A stretch of DNA of 64,000 nt, taken from contig JALHNH010000016.1 of NCBI GenBank assembly GCA_022843625.1, positions 1 to 64,000 on the forward strand. Reading direction: 5' to 3'. The notes beneath the pieces are model-generated. The model was not told the DNA's origin. It was given only the letters and a program-made list of their open reading frames with translations, and made no database searches. Source of the stretch: Bryobacter sp. (GTDB taxonomy: Bacteria; Acidobacteriota; Terriglobia; Bryobacterales; Bryobacteraceae). Below, piece after piece: positions 1 to 10,785 of the stretch. Both the position numbers and the translations under genes were made by a program. Positions within the stretch are counted from its first letter, which is position 1, and each line of letters opens with the position of its first letter.

Positions 1-38
1 AAGTCTTACAACCCCGAAGAGGTCTACAAACACTAGCC

Positions 39-908
39 ATGAAGCTCAAACTCGGTATTCCTAAAGGCTCGCTTGAGTCCGCCACGATCGACATTTTCCG
101 CCGCGCCGGCTTCCAGATCACCACCAGCTCCCGCAGCTACTTCCCCTCGATTGACGATCCCGAAATCGAATGCATGCTCATCCGCGCCCAGGAGATGGCC
201 CGCTACGTAGAAGACGGCATCCTCGATGCTGGCCTTACCGGCCGAGACTGGGTGGAAGAAAACAACTCTGACGTCGTTGCTGTTGCCGACTTGATCTACA
301 GTCGCGCCAGCTTCAGTAAAGTCCGTTGGGTCCTTGCAGTTCCTGAGAACTCCACCATCAATTCCGTCAAAGACCTCCAGGGAAAAGTCATTGCCACCGA
401 GTTGGTCGGCGCCACCAAGCGTTACCTCGAGCGCAACGGCGTCACCGCCAAAGTCGAATTCTCCTGGGGTGCCACCGAAGTCAAGCCACCCATCCTCTGC
501 GACGCCATCGTCGAAGTTACCGAAACCGGCAACTCCCTCCGCGCGAACAAGCTCCGCATCGTCGAGACCATCCTGGAATCGAACACCCAGCTCATCGCCA
601 ATAAAGCCTCTTATTCTGACCCCTGGAAGCAGCGCAAACTCGCTGACATGAAGCTCCTCCTCGATGGTGCCATCGCCGCCCTCGGCAAGGTCGGTCTTAT
701 CCTCAACGTCGAAAAGGTAAATCTCGACAAGGTCATTGCCGCCCTGCCGGCTCTCAAGACCCCCACCATCAGCCAGCTCTCCGACCCAGACTGGGTTGCC
801 GTCCACACCATCCTCGACGAAACCACCGTCCGCACCATCATCCCCAGACTCAAAGAAGCCGGTGCCCAGGGCATCGTCGAATACCCCTTGAACAAGATCA
901 TCCTCTAA
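39..908 (+). CDS. hisG: ATP phosphoribosyltransferase, long form
   Basis: 289 aa ORF starting [26 protein letters not shown]-terminal extension typical of long-form HisG; first gene of a his operon. Confidence 0.96.
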   Translation: MKLKLGIPKGSLESATIDIFRRAGFQITTSSRSYFPSIDDPEIECMLIRAQEMARYVEDGILDAGLTGRDWVEENNSDVVAVADLIYSRASFSKVRWVLAVPENSTINSVKDLQGKVIATELVGATKRYLERNGVTAKVEFSWGATEVKPPILCDAIVEVTETGNSLRANKLRIVETILESNTQLIANKASYSDPWKQRKLADMKLLLDGAIAALGKVGLILNVEKVNLDKVIAALPALKTPTISQLSDPDWVAVHTILDETTVRTIIPRLKEAGAQGIVEYPLNKIIL

Positions 909-2155
909 TGCCAATCCTACGCATCCTTCCACGCACCAAGGCTTCAAGCCTGCTCAAGCGCCGCCAGGTTCAGATGGACGACGCAATCAAAGTGGTCGAA
1001 CCCATCCTCGCCGCTGTCCAGAAAGATGGCGACAAGGCTCTGCTCGAATACGCCCGCAAATTCGATAACTTCGATCGCAAATCTCCCCGCGTCTCACCCA
1101 AAGAATGCGAAGCCGCAGCCAAACAACTCACCCCCGCCTTCGTCAAGGCAGTCAAAACCGCTGCAGCCAACATCCGCAACTTCGCCAAGTTCCAGATTCC
1201 CAAGCCCGCCTCGGTCGAAGTCGCACCAGGCCTCAAGCTCGGCTACCTCGTACGTCCCCTCGACACGGTTGCCTGCTACATCCCCTCAGGCCGTTACCCC
1301 CTGCCCTCCACTCTCTTGATGACCACCCAGCCCGCCCAGGTCGCAGGCGTCCCCAACATCTGCGTTACCAGCCCGCGCTTTGTGCCTGAGATCTTCGGCG
1401 CGGCGCATCTGCTGGGAGTCACCAACACCTTCCTCCTCGGCGGCGCACATGCCATCGCCGCCTTTGCCTTCGGCACCAAAACCGTCCCCAAGGCAGACCG
1501 CATCGTCGGCCCCGGCAACATCTATGTCGCCGCTGCCAAGAAGCTTCTGGCCGGTGACGTAGGCATCGACTTTGTCGCTGGCCCCACCGAGATCCTGATC
1601 ATTGCCGACAAAGGCAACCCCCGCTGGATCGCCGCCGATATGCTGGCCCAGGCAGAACACGATACTGACGCCGCAGCGATCCTGCTCACCACTTCCACCA
1701 AGCTGGCCGAAGAGGTGGCCGCTGAAGTAGATCGTCAACTCGAAACCCTGCCCACCGCCGAAGTCGCCCGTGTTGCCCTCAAGCGCAACTCAGCCATCCT
1801 GTTGGTGGACACCTTAGAGGAAGCCTGCGAGCTATCCAATCGCTTCGCCCCCGAACACCTTTCGATCCCAAGCGACAAGCTGCTCAAGCACCTGAAGCAC
1901 GCCGGTGGCATCTTCATCGGCGGCTACTCACCCGAAGCCGCAGGTGATTACGCCAGCGGCCCCAATCACGTCCTCCCCACCAGCGGCGCCGCCCGCCTCC
2001 GAGGCGGCCTCTCTGCGGCTGATTACGTGAAGGTCATCACCATCCAACAAATCAGTGAATCCGCCCTGGCCAAACTCGCCCCCTCCATCACCACACTCGC
2101 CCGCGCTGAAGGCCTCGAAGCCCACGCTCGATCTGTAGAGGAGCGCTTCCGCTAA
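908..2155 (+). CDS. hisD: Histidinol dehydrogenase
   Basis: Motifs DTVACYIPSGRYPLPST, GPTEILIIAD, LAQAEHD, FAPEHL; start overlaps hisG stop (TAATG). Confidence 0.97.
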   Translation: MPILRILPRTKASSLLKRRQVQMDDAIKVVEPILAAVQKDGDKALLEYARKFDNFDRKSPRVSPKECEAAAKQLTPAFVKAVKTAAANIRNFAKFQIPKPASVEVAPGLKLGYLVRPLDTVACYIPSGRYPLPSTLLMTTQPAQVAGVPNICVTSPRFVPEIFGAAHLLGVTNTFLLGGAHAIAAFAFGTKTVPKADRIVGPGNIYVAAAKKLLAGDVGIDFVAGPTEILIIADKGNPRWIAADMLAQAEHDTDAAAILLTTSTKLAEEVAAEVDRQLETLPTAEVARVALKRNSAILLVDTLEEACELSNRFAPEHLSIPSDKLLKHLKHAGGIFIGGYSPEAAGDYASGPNHVLPTSGAARLRGGLSAADYVKVITIQQISESALAKLAPSITTLARAEGLEAHARSVEERFR

Positions 2156-3228
2156 TGGAATTCCCACGCCCCGTCCCACGCCCCGCCATCGACAGGATGG
2201 CCGCCTATCACCCGCCTAGTGCGGGCCGGGCCGGCAAGCTTCGCCTGGACTTCAACGAGAACACCTCAGGCGCCAGCCCCAAGGTTCTGGCCAAGATCCA
2301 GGAAGTCCTCACCGCTGACGCCCTCACCGTTTATCCGGAATACACCGAAGTCCTGCCCACTCTGGCTAAATTCTTCGAAGTGGGCGAAGACGAGCTTGTG
2401 ATGACTAACGGCACAGACGAAGCCATTCAGGTCCTCATCAACGCCTATGTCGACAACGACGATGACGTCCTGATCCTCACCCCCAGCTACGCCATGTACC
2501 GCTTCTATTCTGAAGTGGCTGGCGCCAGTGTTCGCACCCTTCCTTACAAGAAAGACACTCTCAAATTCCCCCTTGATGAGCTTCTCGCTGCTATCCGTCC
2601 TGACACCAAAGCGATCCTCATCTCCAACCCCAACAACCCCACCGGCACCGCCATTAAGCGTGAAGGCATAGAGCGCATCCTCGACAAGGCCCCTGGCGCT
2701 GCGGTCCTGATCGACGAAGCTTACTTTGAGTTTTGCGGTATCACCATGCTGCCTTACCTGAACGAATACCCAAATCTCTTCGTCAGCCGTACCTTCTCAA
2801 AGGTCTACGGCATGGCCGCCCTGCGCGTCGGTTGCCTCTTCTCCTGCTCAGACAACATGCAGGCGATCCACAAGTCACACTCACCTTACTCGGTCAATTA
2901 CCTTGCCGCAATCGCCGCCAAAGCCGCCGTCGAAGATACGGCCTTCCTCAAGTCCTTCGTAATTGAAGTGCTCGCGGCCCGCGAAGTTCTCACCGCTGGC
3001 CTTGAAAAACTCGGCGTCCCCTATGTCCCCACCCAGGCCAACTTCGTCCTCATGCACATCGGCCCGCGCGCTCAGGAAGTCTGCGACAAACTCAAGGTTG
3101 CCGGAATTCTGGTCCGCAACCGTAGCTATGAGCTCCCTGGCTGCGTCCGTGTCACTGTAGGGACGCAGGAACAAACCCGCCGCTTCCTCGCGGCATTTGA
3201 ACCCCTCTGGAAGGAAATCCAACGATGA
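2155..3228 (+). CDS. hisC: Histidinol-phosphate aminotransferase
   Basis: LDFNENTSGASPKV, NPNNPTGT, SRTFSKVYGMAALRVG (PLP lysine region); overlaps hisD by 1 nt. Confidence 0.95.
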   Translation: MEFPRPVPRPAIDRMAAYHPPSAGRAGKLRLDFNENTSGASPKVLAKIQEVLTADALTVYPEYTEVLPTLAKFFEVGEDELVMTNGTDEAIQVLINAYVDNDDDVLILTPSYAMYRFYSEVAGASVRTLPYKKDTLKFPLDELLAAIRPDTKAILISNPNNPTGTAIKREGIERILDKAPGAAVLIDEAYFEFCGITMLPYLNEYPNLFVSRTFSKVYGMAALRVGCLFSCSDNMQAIHKSHSPYSVNYLAAIAAKAAVEDTAFLKSFVIEVLAAREVLTAGLEKLGVPYVPTQANFVLMHIGPRAQEVCDKLKVAGILVRNRSYELPGCVRVTVGTQEQTRRFLAAFEPLWKEIQR

Positions 3229-3872
3229 GCAAACCCATGCTGGTTTTTGACATGGACGGTGTCCTCGTCGAAGTCAAAGAGTCCTATCGCGAATCGATCC
3301 GCGCCACGGTCCTTCACTTCACTGGACGCTCGGTTGAGCACAGCCTCATCCAGCACTACAAGAATCAGGGCGGCTGGAACAACGACTGGAAGCTTTCGAA
3401 AGAGCTCGCGAGTGTCTACGGCAAGGAAGTCCCCTACGACACCATCGTTGAAGTTTTTAACCAATACTTCTTCGGCCACAACGGCGTCCCGGGCCTGATC
3501 GAACGTGAGAAGTGGATCGACACCACAGGCGTCCTCGCCCGGCTCAATCAGCGTTATGACTTCGCAATCTTCACCGGCCGTCTGCAGGAAGAAGCGCAAA
3601 TCACCCTTCGCCGTTTCGCTACCCACCTGAACTGGGTCGCAGTAATCGGCGACGATGACGTCACTCATTCCAAGCCCAACCCCGAGGGCCTTCTCAAGCT
3701 CATGGCCGATCACAACGTTGCCTATTACCTTGGCGACACAGTCGATGATGCCAAGGCCTCAAAAGCTGCCAAAATCCCCTTCATCGCCATCACTGCCCCA
3801 GGCGGCAACTTCGCTGCCTTCAGCCCTGCCCACTTCATTGACAACATCAACCAACTGGAGACTGTCCTTTAA
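3225..3872 (+). CDS. HAD-superfamily phosphatase, candidate histidinol-phosphate phosphatase
   Basis: HAD motif I VFDMDGVL, later IFTGR and [10 protein letters not shown]; sits between hisC and hisB with overlapping ends. Confidence 0.85.
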   Translation: MSKPMLVFDMDGVLVEVKESYRESIRATVLHFTGRSVEHSLIQHYKNQGGWNNDWKLSKELASVYGKEVPYDTIVEVFNQYFFGHNGVPGLIEREKWIDTTGVLARLNQRYDFAIFTGRLQEEAQITLRRFATHLNWVAVIGDDDVTHSKPNPEGLLKLMADHNVAYYLGDTVDDAKASKAAKIPFIAITAPGGNFAAFSPAHFIDNINQLETVL

Positions 3873-4459
3873 TGCGCACCGCAAAGATCGAACGCATCAC
3901 CAAAGAAACTCAAATCCGAGGCAGCCTCAAGATTGAAGGCAAAGGCAAGTACGCCATATCGACAGGTGTCCGCTTTCTCGATCACATGCTCGAACTCTTC
4001 ACCAGGCACGGCGGCTTTGACCTGAACCTCGAAGCAACCGGCGACCTCGATGTCGATCAGCATCACACCGTCGAAGACGTGGGTATCGTCCTCGGCCAAC
4101 TCTTCAGCCAGGCCCTCGGGGATCGCAAAGGCATCAACCGCGCGGGCTACTTCGTCCAGACCATGGACGAAACCCTCGCCGTCACCGCCGTCGACCTCGG
4201 TGGACGTCCTGCCCTCGTCTACAAAGACCTCGTCAAGGTGGTCCACGTTGGCGACTTGCAAACCGAGCTGCTGCCCGACTTCTTCGACGGCTTCGTCACT
4301 CACGTAAAGGGCAACCTCCACGTCAAGGTGCTTTATGGCCGCTCCAATCATCACAAGATCGAAGCGATCTTCAAGTGCTGGGCACGCTCCATGAAATACG
4401 CCTGCTCAAAAGACGTCCGCATGAAGGATCAGCTCCCTTCCACCAAGGAGCTTCTGTGA
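3872..4459 (+). CDS. hisB: Imidazoleglycerol-phosphate dehydratase
   Basis: [40 protein letters not shown]. Confidence 0.96.
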   Translation: MRTAKIERITKETQIRGSLKIEGKGKYAISTGVRFLDHMLELFTRHGGFDLNLEATGDLDVDQHHTVEDVGIVLGQLFSQALGDRKGINRAGYFVQTMDETLAVTAVDLGGRPALVYKDLVKVVHVGDLQTELLPDFFDGFVTHVKGNLHVKVLYGRSNHHKIEAIFKCWARSMKYACSKDVRMKDQLPSTKELL

Positions 4460-5052
4460 TCTCGATCATCGACTATGGGGCCGGCAACCTGCGTTCGGTG
4501 CAGAACACTCTCGCTGAACTCGGTGCCACCTACAAGCTCATTGATACGCCCGAAGCCATTCGTGCCGCGGACAAGCTGGTGCTGCCCGGCGTTGGCCACT
4601 TCGGTCAGCTCATGCAGTCCCTCGATGCACTAAAACTCCGCCAGCCAATCTTGGAGAAGATCGCCGCCGGCAATCCTTTCTTCGGTATCTGCCTCGGCAT
4701 GCAGGCCCTCTTCTCGAGCAGCGCCGAAGCCCCGGATCTCGAAGGCCTCAGCATCTACCCCGAGCGCATCGAGCGCTTCCCCGCCGGTGCACGTGTACCT
4801 CATATGGGCTGGAACTCGCTCAAGCCCCGTCCAGACTCGAAGCTATTGAGGGGCTTGAACGAACCCATCTACGTCTACTTCGCCAACAGCTACTACGCTC
4901 CTCCCATTGAGGCCACGTCCGCCACTTGCGACTACCAGCTCCCCTTCAGTGCGGTGCTAGAGCGGGATAACATCTACGGCGTACAGTTCCACCCCGAGAA
5001 GTCCGGCCCCACCGGTCTCAAGATCATGAGCAACTTCCTGGAGCTTGCCTGA
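4456..5052 (+). CDS. hisH: Imidazole glycerol phosphate synthase, glutamine amidotransferase subunit
   Basis: [35 protein letters not shown] start at 4456 preferred over the longer ORF start at 4375, which overlaps hisB. Confidence 0.94.
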   Translation: MISIIDYGAGNLRSVQNTLAELGATYKLIDTPEAIRAADKLVLPGVGHFGQLMQSLDALKLRQPILEKIAAGNPFFGICLGMQALFSSSAEAPDLEGLSIYPERIERFPAGARVPHMGWNSLKPRPDSKLLRGLNEPIYVYFANSYYAPPIEATSATCDYQLPFSAVLERDNIYGVQFHPEKSGPTGLKIMSNFLELA

Positions 5053-5813
5053 TGCTAGCCAAACGAATCATCCCCTGCCTTGATGTCACTGCCGGCCGTG
5101 TTGTGAAAGGCATCAACTTCGTCAACCTCCGCGATGCTGGAGACCCGGTTGAGCTCTCGCAGCGTTACAACGAACAGGGCGCCGACGAAGTCGTCTTCCT
5201 CGATATCACTGCCAGCTCAGATGAGCGCAATACCATGGTCGATGTGGTCTTCCGCACTGCCCAGCGAGTCTTCATCCCGCTCACTGTCGGTGGCGGCATT
5301 CGCGAAGTCCGCGATGCACGCCGCATCCTCGTATCAGGTGCCGACAAGGTCAGCGTCAACACTGCCGCCGTCCGCCGGCCTGAGCTCATCACAGAGCTAT
5401 CCAACGAATTCGGCGCACAAGCCGTTGTTCTTGCCATCGACGCTCGCCGCAAGGGCGACTCATGGAGCGTCCACACCAAGGGCGGTCGTGTAGATGAATC
5501 GATCGACGTGATCGAGTGGGCCCAGCGCGGAGAAGCGCTTGGAGCTGGCGAGATCCTGCTCACCTCGATGGATACCGACGGCGTCCAGAAGGGCTTCGAT
5601 TGCGCTCTCACCCGCGCCGTTAGCCGTGCCACGCGCATCCCGGTGATTGCTTCCGGTGGTGGAGGCATCCCCGAACACTTCCTCGAAGTGTTGACCGACG
5701 GCGAAGCTGATGCCGCCCTGGCTGCCAGCATTTTCCACTACGGAACCTACACCGTCAACGATCTCAAAGAGTTCCTCGACAAACACAACATCCCGGTAAG
5801 AAAGAACGCATGA
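5052..5813 (+). CDS. hisF: Imidazole glycerol phosphate synthase, cyclase subunit
   Basis: [44 protein letters not shown]. Confidence 0.97.
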   Translation: MLAKRIIPCLDVTAGRVVKGINFVNLRDAGDPVELSQRYNEQGADEVVFLDITASSDERNTMVDVVFRTAQRVFIPLTVGGGIREVRDARRILVSGADKVSVNTAAVRRPELITELSNEFGAQAVVLAIDARRKGDSWSVHTKGGRVDESIDVIEWAQRGEALGAGEILLTSMDTDGVQKGFDCALTRAVSRATRIPVIASGGGGIPEHFLEVLTDGEADAALAASIFHYGTYTVNDLKEFLDKHNIPVRKNA

Positions 5814-6505
5814 TCGTACCCTGCATCGACCTCATGGACGGCAAAGTCGTCCAACTCATCCAAGGCAAAGAGAAGGCCCTCGAGGGCGAAGAGCCACTCG
5901 TGATGCTCGCGAAATTCGCGGGCTTCCCTGAGATCCAGGTGATCGACCTCGACGCCGCCCTCGGTCGCGGAGCCAATGACGACATCGTCGAACTCCTCGC
6001 TGGTCGCGCCCGCTGCCGTGTCGGTGGTGGTGTTCGTTCCCCCGAGCGAGCCCAGACCCTCGTCGACCAGGGTGCTGCCCAGGTCATCGTCGGCACTGCC
6101 GCCTTCACCAGAACTGGTATCAACGTCCCGCTGCTTGAATCCATTGCCGCGCAGATCGGCAAGGATAAAATCCTCATCGCCCTCGATTCCAAATACGGCA
6201 AGATCGTAGTCAAGGGCTGGCAGGAGTCGACTGACCTTACCGCCGTCGAAGTGCTGAAGTCGCTTGAGCCCTACTGCGGCGGCTTCCTGTGCACATACGT
6301 CGATAAAGAAGGCATGATGCAGGGCACAGACCTCGATTGGTTCCGCAGCCTCCGTGCCGCAACCACCCTGCCTATCACCGCAGCCGGTGGGATTACGACT
6401 CTTGAAGATGTAAAATCCTTAATGTCGATGGGAATCCACTCGGCGATGGGGATGGCGATTTACACGGGTCACGTCAAGCTCGACGATTTACGCCAATTGC
6501 TCTAA
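5810..6505 (+). CDS. hisA: Phosphoribosylformimino-5-aminoimidazole carboxamide ribotide isomerase
   Basis: [38 protein letters not shown]; last recognisable gene of the his operon. Confidence 0.95.
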   Translation: MIVPCIDLMDGKVVQLIQGKEKALEGEEPLVMLAKFAGFPEIQVIDLDAALGRGANDDIVELLAGRARCRVGGGVRSPERAQTLVDQGAAQVIVGTAAFTRTGINVPLLESIAAQIGKDKILIALDSKYGKIVVKGWQESTDLTAVEVLKSLEPYCGGFLCTYVDKEGMMQGTDLDWFRSLRAATTLPITAAGGITTLEDVKSLMSMGIHSAMGMAIYTGHVKLDDLRQLL

Positions 6506-6533
6506 GACTCCGGCCTCAAGACCGATATGTGTC

Positions 6534-7520
6534 TTGAGCAACCGAACAGTGAGTATCCTTAGCAACCTCTTTCAGAAGAGCCCCGAGTCTGAATCCACTT
6601 CTCTGTCCGAGCAGTTCAGCAGCCTGGAGTGGATCGAAGCTACACGCGACGCGGCCATCCAGCTTTGGCGTTCCAGCATGATCAGCATGAGCGAAGCCAT
6701 GCCCTCCTCGCCCAAACAGATCTGTGACCCCCACCGCAAGAGCATCAAGCAACTGGTGGAGGACATGCCCAATAAGCCCGCACCCAACGTCATCGAACAG
6801 CGCAAGCAGAAGACGATGGAGATCCTCAAAAGCTATGGTGCGCAAATGGGTTCGTTCATCGATTCCCAGGACAAGGAAGCGAAGGCCGTCCTGAACTCCG
6901 TCGCCCAACTTACCGAGACCCTTTCGAGCTTTGACCAGCGCTACGCCGTCCGCCTGCAGGGCATCACCAAGAAGCTCCGGCTCCTTGCCACCTCAAACGA
7001 CCTCGGCGAGATCCGAACCAAGCTCAGCGCCGAATGCACCCAGCTCGAGAAGTGTCTTGAAGAACAACAGCGAGATACACGAGGTGCGATGCAACGACTG
7101 AACGAAGACCTCACCAAGAGCGACAGCCGCAAGCAACGTTCCATCCCCGGCCCTGGCTCACAGCATGCTTCAGACAGCCTCCTCACTCTTGAGCTTGCCG
7201 TACGCGGATGGGACCGTTACTGCCTGGTGCGCTATGAGTTTCACGCCCGCGCAGGCACTGATGTCTGGTCTGCCAAAGAGAAGGCGATCCTCGATGCGCT
7301 ACCTGAGCGGCTGGGTCATCTTGTGAAGGCCGTCGTCCCCAAGACAGGTGTGATTCTCGCTGCAGTGCAATGCCAGTTGCTGGAGTATGCTGGCCAAGCG
7401 GAATCCATGGAGCGGTCTCTATCGCAGACCTGCGGCATGGTCTGCACATCCCGTGTGGTTGAGCCTCTTCGCGGTGAGGCGATGCGTGACGCGATGCTTC
7501 GTCTTGAGAAGGCTGGTTAA
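6534..7520 (+). CDS. Uncharacterised coiled-coil protein; C-terminal third possibly a degenerate GGDEF-like fold
   Basis: 328 aa ORF with probable TTG start; long charged helical middle region; immediately upstream of a CpaE-like gene. Confidence 0.65.
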   Translation: MSNRTVSILSNLFQKSPESESTSLSEQFSSLEWIEATRDAAIQLWRSSMISMSEAMPSSPKQICDPHRKSIKQLVEDMPNKPAPNVIEQRKQKTMEILKSYGAQMGSFIDSQDKEAKAVLNSVAQLTETLSSFDQRYAVRLQGITKKLRLLATSNDLGEIRTKLSAECTQLEKCLEEQQRDTRGAMQRLNEDLTKSDSRKQRSIPGPGSQHASDSLLTLELAVRGWDRYCLVRYEFHARAGTDVWSAKEKAILDALPERLGHLVKAVVPKTGVILAAVQCQLLEYAGQAESMERSLSQTCGMVCTSRVVEPLRGEAMRDAMLRLEKAG

Positions 7521-7521
7521 G

Positions 7522-8703
7522 ATGCTGCGCTATGCCTTGTTCGCACCCGATACATCCATTGCCTTTGGCCTCGAGCGCTGCCAGAGCCTTTTGCTCCTGC
7601 GAGCTTTTGATCACTTCCTCTCACCTGAGGGTCTCCTGGACTATGTGCGAGCCTACTCTCCTCAGGTCCTTTTCTTTGACATCAGTGAGGGTCGGGAAGG
7701 GCTGAACGAAGCCGCCGAGCTGCTTCGCGGGTCGGCGCACACCCATTTGGTTGCCGTCGCTCGTGACCTTGATCCTGAAGTGCTGATTGAACTGATGAAT
7801 CTGGGTGTCCGTGAGTTCTTGCGATTCCCTTTCGATCCCGATAAGCTCATGGCTTCGGTGGCCCGGATTGAGCACATTGTGGCCAGCGCACCGGCTGAGC
7901 GTGAATCGACCGACCTGTTGTTTAGCTTTCTTCCGGCCAAGCCAGGCGTTGGGGCGTCGACAACGGCGATTCATACCGCTCTTGAGCTGGCCCAGCGCCC
8001 GCACAGCCGTGTCCTGCTGACTGACTTCGACCTAAATTGTGGCTTGAGTCGCTTTCTTCTCAAACTGGCTAATCCACTTGGGGTCCGCGATGCTGTGGCC
8101 AAGATGAGTGAGATGGATGATGGCCTGTGGATGGAGATCAAGTCGAGTGTCGAAGACCTGGACGTACTGCCCTCTTGTCTGATTGAGCCTTGCCTCGAGA
8201 TTGAACCGATGCGGATTCGGAATCTATTTGAGTTCGCCCGCCGGCGCTACCGTATTGTCCTGGCTGACCTGAGCGGCATGATGGAGAACTTCTCGCTCGA
8301 CATACTGCAACAATCTCGCCGCATCCTGCTGGTCGTTGAGCCTGAACTCGCTGGAGTGCATATGGCTCGCGAGAAGATGCGCTTTCTCGAAGCTCGCGAG
8401 TTGCAAGACCGGGTGGCTCTTGTGATCAACCGCTGGCGTAAGGATGCTCCGCTCACGATCGCTGACATCGAGAGCGTACTCGGGGTGCCGGCTGAGATCA
8501 CCTTAAGTGACTCGCCCGAGCAGGTCTACAAGTCCGTAATGCGCGGGGGAGCACTCGACCCCTCCTCCACTTATTACCGGGAGGTTGCCGATCTAGCTTC
8601 CTGGCTTGCTTCAGAGTCTGGCGTCAAGCGGGGCCCCAAGCCCAAGCGCAAGGTCGAGTACTTCTCACTGATCCCGAGTCGCTATTCGCTCAATCGCGCC
8701 TGA
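7522..8703 (+). CDS. CpaE/TadZ-like protein: receiver-like N-terminus plus ParA/MinD-type ATPase with atypical P-loop
   Basis: LLFSFLPAKPGVGASTTAIHTALELAQ..RVLLTDFDLNCGLSRFLLKL; N-terminus resembles a receiver fold; ATG at 7522 chosen over the 7387 ORF start, which overlaps the previous gene. Confidence 0.8.
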   Translation: MLRYALFAPDTSIAFGLERCQSLLLLRAFDHFLSPEGLLDYVRAYSPQVLFFDISEGREGLNEAAELLRGSAHTHLVAVARDLDPEVLIELMNLGVREFLRFPFDPDKLMASVARIEHIVASAPAERESTDLLFSFLPAKPGVGASTTAIHTALELAQRPHSRVLLTDFDLNCGLSRFLLKLANPLGVRDAVAKMSEMDDGLWMEIKSSVEDLDVLPSCLIEPCLEIEPMRIRNLFEFARRRYRIVLADLSGMMENFSLDILQQSRRILLVVEPELAGVHMAREKMRFLEARELQDRVALVINRWRKDAPLTIADIESVLGVPAEITLSDSPEQVYKSVMRGGALDPSSTYYREVADLASWLASESGVKRGPKPKRKVEYFSLIPSRYSLNRA

Positions 8704-9634
8704 GCAATTCGGCATAGCCGATCTGCCCGTTGAGCCGCTCGTCGGGCTTGGGCAGGTCGCCGCCCCCGAACCAGATCCTCGCTTTGCCGTTCTCAACCAG
8801 CACCGTTGCGTCGCAGACCACTGCTGAGTTCCAGGGCTGATCGCCTCTCAGAACGGGTTCCTTGAGCTTCTCCCAATGGCGTCCATCTTTCGAGACAGCG
8901 TAACCCATGGCACGCTTCTCTTTTCGATCTCGCCCGGTGTAGATCATCACCCATTGGCCATTGGCTTCAAACACAGCTGGTTCGCCGAGCCCATTCTCAT
9001 CAAAGTCTCCTGCGCCACCAAGTTCCAGCAAGTGTCCGCGATGCTTGGTCCATTGTTTGCCGTCCTTAGACCTGGCAACTCCAAGCCTCTGCCGGCGGGC
9101 ACGGTCTTCACCGAGGTAGAAGAGATAGAGCTCACCGGATGCCTTGAGCAGATAGGGATCTCCGATGCTGATCTCGTCCCAACTCATGTTCGGCCCCAGT
9201 GGGAGGATGGGCTCCTGGGTCCAGTTACGGCCATCTCTCGAGCGTGCGAGATGAATGACGGTCTTGCCCTTGGGGCCAGCCTGGTAGGCATAGAGTAGTT
9301 CTTCGCCCAGCGCCAAAGCCCCGCCATTGGCCGCGATGTAATCGTTACCTGCGTTGAGTACTGTGCCTGAATCCTGCCAGGAGAGGCCATCTTTTGAAGT
9401 AGCAAGGGCAGTATGCCAGCTCTTGCCATCAAAGAGCGAATAGAGGTTGATGTATTGATCACGCCAGCGCACCACTGAAGGATTCAGCACATCGAGCGAC
9501 GTACCTCGCTCCATGACAGGCGTGGCGGTGAGCTTCCAGCGAAGGTCAAGCGCAGGGCCTTGTGGCTTGGGCAGTGCGAAGTCGTCATAGCGGCCGCAAC
9601 TACAAAGGAGAAGGGCAAACAGCAAATACCTCAT
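8690..9634 (-). CDS. Putative lipoprotein with GH43/GH32-like five-bladed propeller
   Basis: Lipobox-like LLLCSC near N-terminus; repeated SKDGxxW / ARSRDGRNW blade motifs; FWLGG..GQIGYAELL-type C-terminus. Confidence 0.72.
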   Translation of the reverse strand: MRYLLFALLLCSCGRYDDFALPKPQGPALDLRWKLTATPVMERGTSLDVLNPSVVRWRDQYINLYSLFDGKSWHTALATSKDGLSWQDSGTVLNAGNDYIAANGGALALGEELLYAYQAGPKGKTVIHLARSRDGRNWTQEPILPLGPNMSWDEISIGDPYLLKASGELYLFYLGEDRARRQRLGVARSKDGKQWTKHRGHLLELGGAGDFDENGLGEPAVFEANGQWVMIYTGRDRKEKRAMGYAVSKDGRHWEKLKEPVLRGDQPWNSAVVCDATVLVENGKARIWFGGGDLPKPDERLNGQIGYAELLRRD

Positions 9635-10782
9635 AGCGGAATGCGAACCCGGATCGTAGCTCCATGACCCGGCCGGCTGAGAACTACCAACTCACCGCCA
9701 AGACTACGGGCGCGGCGCTTGATACTGCCTGGGCCGATGCGCAGAGCTTCGAGCTCAGCAAGGTCATAGTTGCCGCTGAAGGGGAATCCTGTGCCGTCGT
9801 CTTCGATATCGATGTGGAGCATTTCACCTTGCATGGTGAGTGCAATAGCGACACGAGATGCCTTGGAATGTTTGTGAACATTGTTTAAAGACTCACGGAC
9901 AATCTGGAGTACTTCAAGAAAGCTTTCGGGCTCCCCGGTGACTTCCTGGCTGGAGTAGCTGGCTGAGATGCCAGTGTCCTTCTTGAAGTTCTCAACCAGG
10001 CGGCGGATCGCTGTCGAGAGGCTTTCGCCTTCCACCTCAAGAGGCCTCATACTGCGAACAAAAGCGCGTAGCTCGGCAACCTGTGCCCGGCAGACCATCT
10101 GCAGGTCTTGCAATTCTTTAAGCCCGGCGGCGAGTTCGCGGCCCAGCATTTGTTGAACGACGTTGAGACGCATCTGGAAGCTGATGAAGCTTTGGAGTGG
10201 GCCATCGTGGAAGTCGTCGGCAATGCGCTGACGCTCGGTTTCGCGGAGTTTTTCTGCTTCGCTGCGCAACTTGATCACGTCCAACTGAGCTTCCTCAAGT
10301 CGGTCTGAAAGTACCCGTTTTTCAAGCGACAAAGTGCAGGCAAGGATCCCCGAGAGCATGACCAGCGGCTGCAGGATTTCCCCCTGAGGCGGTCGCATGA
10401 GCAGAAAGAATCCCTGGCAGAGCACAAGCACGGTGAAGACTTCTCTCCAGCTATGCAGGATGCCCGCTTCAAGTAAAAGGTAAACATAAAAGAGGGAGTT
10501 GAACCAGATATTCTGATCTGCTGAGAAGTGGGCAAAGATCAAAAAGACGACGACGTCAACGCCGAGGCTGAAGATGGGGGGCCAGCGTCTTTCAACATCA
10601 CGCCAAAGCAAAGCCATCAGGCTATAGATTGTAAATGCTGAGGCCATTGCCATTACTGGCCAGGGAATCGGCCGCGCCGCAGCGCTGCCTACGGCGAGGA
10701 ATGCGAGTGCAAGGATCGTCCTGATGACGGCGAGGCTCTGCCACCATAGCGGAGACAGGTATTTGGGCTCGGATACGTTCAT
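9631..10782 (-). CDS. Membrane sensor histidine kinase, NarL/HisKA_3 type
   Basis: N-terminal TM segments; ERQRIADDFHDGPLQSFISFQMRL H-box; IVRESLNNVHKHSKASRVAI and DDGTGF ATPase motifs. Confidence 0.92.
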   Translation of the reverse strand: MNVSEPKYLSPLWWQSLAVIRTILALAFLAVGSAAARPIPWPVMAMASAFTIYSLMALLWRDVERRWPPIFSLGVDVVVFLIFAHFSADQNIWFNSLFYVYLLLEAGILHSWREVFTVLVLCQGFFLLMRPPQGEILQPLVMLSGILACTLSLEKRVLSDRLEEAQLDVIKLRSEAEKLRETERQRIADDFHDGPLQSFISFQMRLNVVQQMLGRELAAGLKELQDLQMVCRAQVAELRAFVRSMRPLEVEGESLSTAIRRLVENFKKDTGISASYSSQEVTGEPESFLEVLQIVRESLNNVHKHSKASRVAIALTMQGEMLHIDIEDDGTGFPFSGNYDLAELEALRIGPGSIKRRARSLGGELVVLSRPGHGATIRVRIPL

Positions 10783-10785
10783 TAG

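Noticed and set aside
33-947. 304-aa minus-strand ORF opposite hisG
   Set aside because: Gly/Asp/Val-rich antisense shadow of hisG; no recognisable family.
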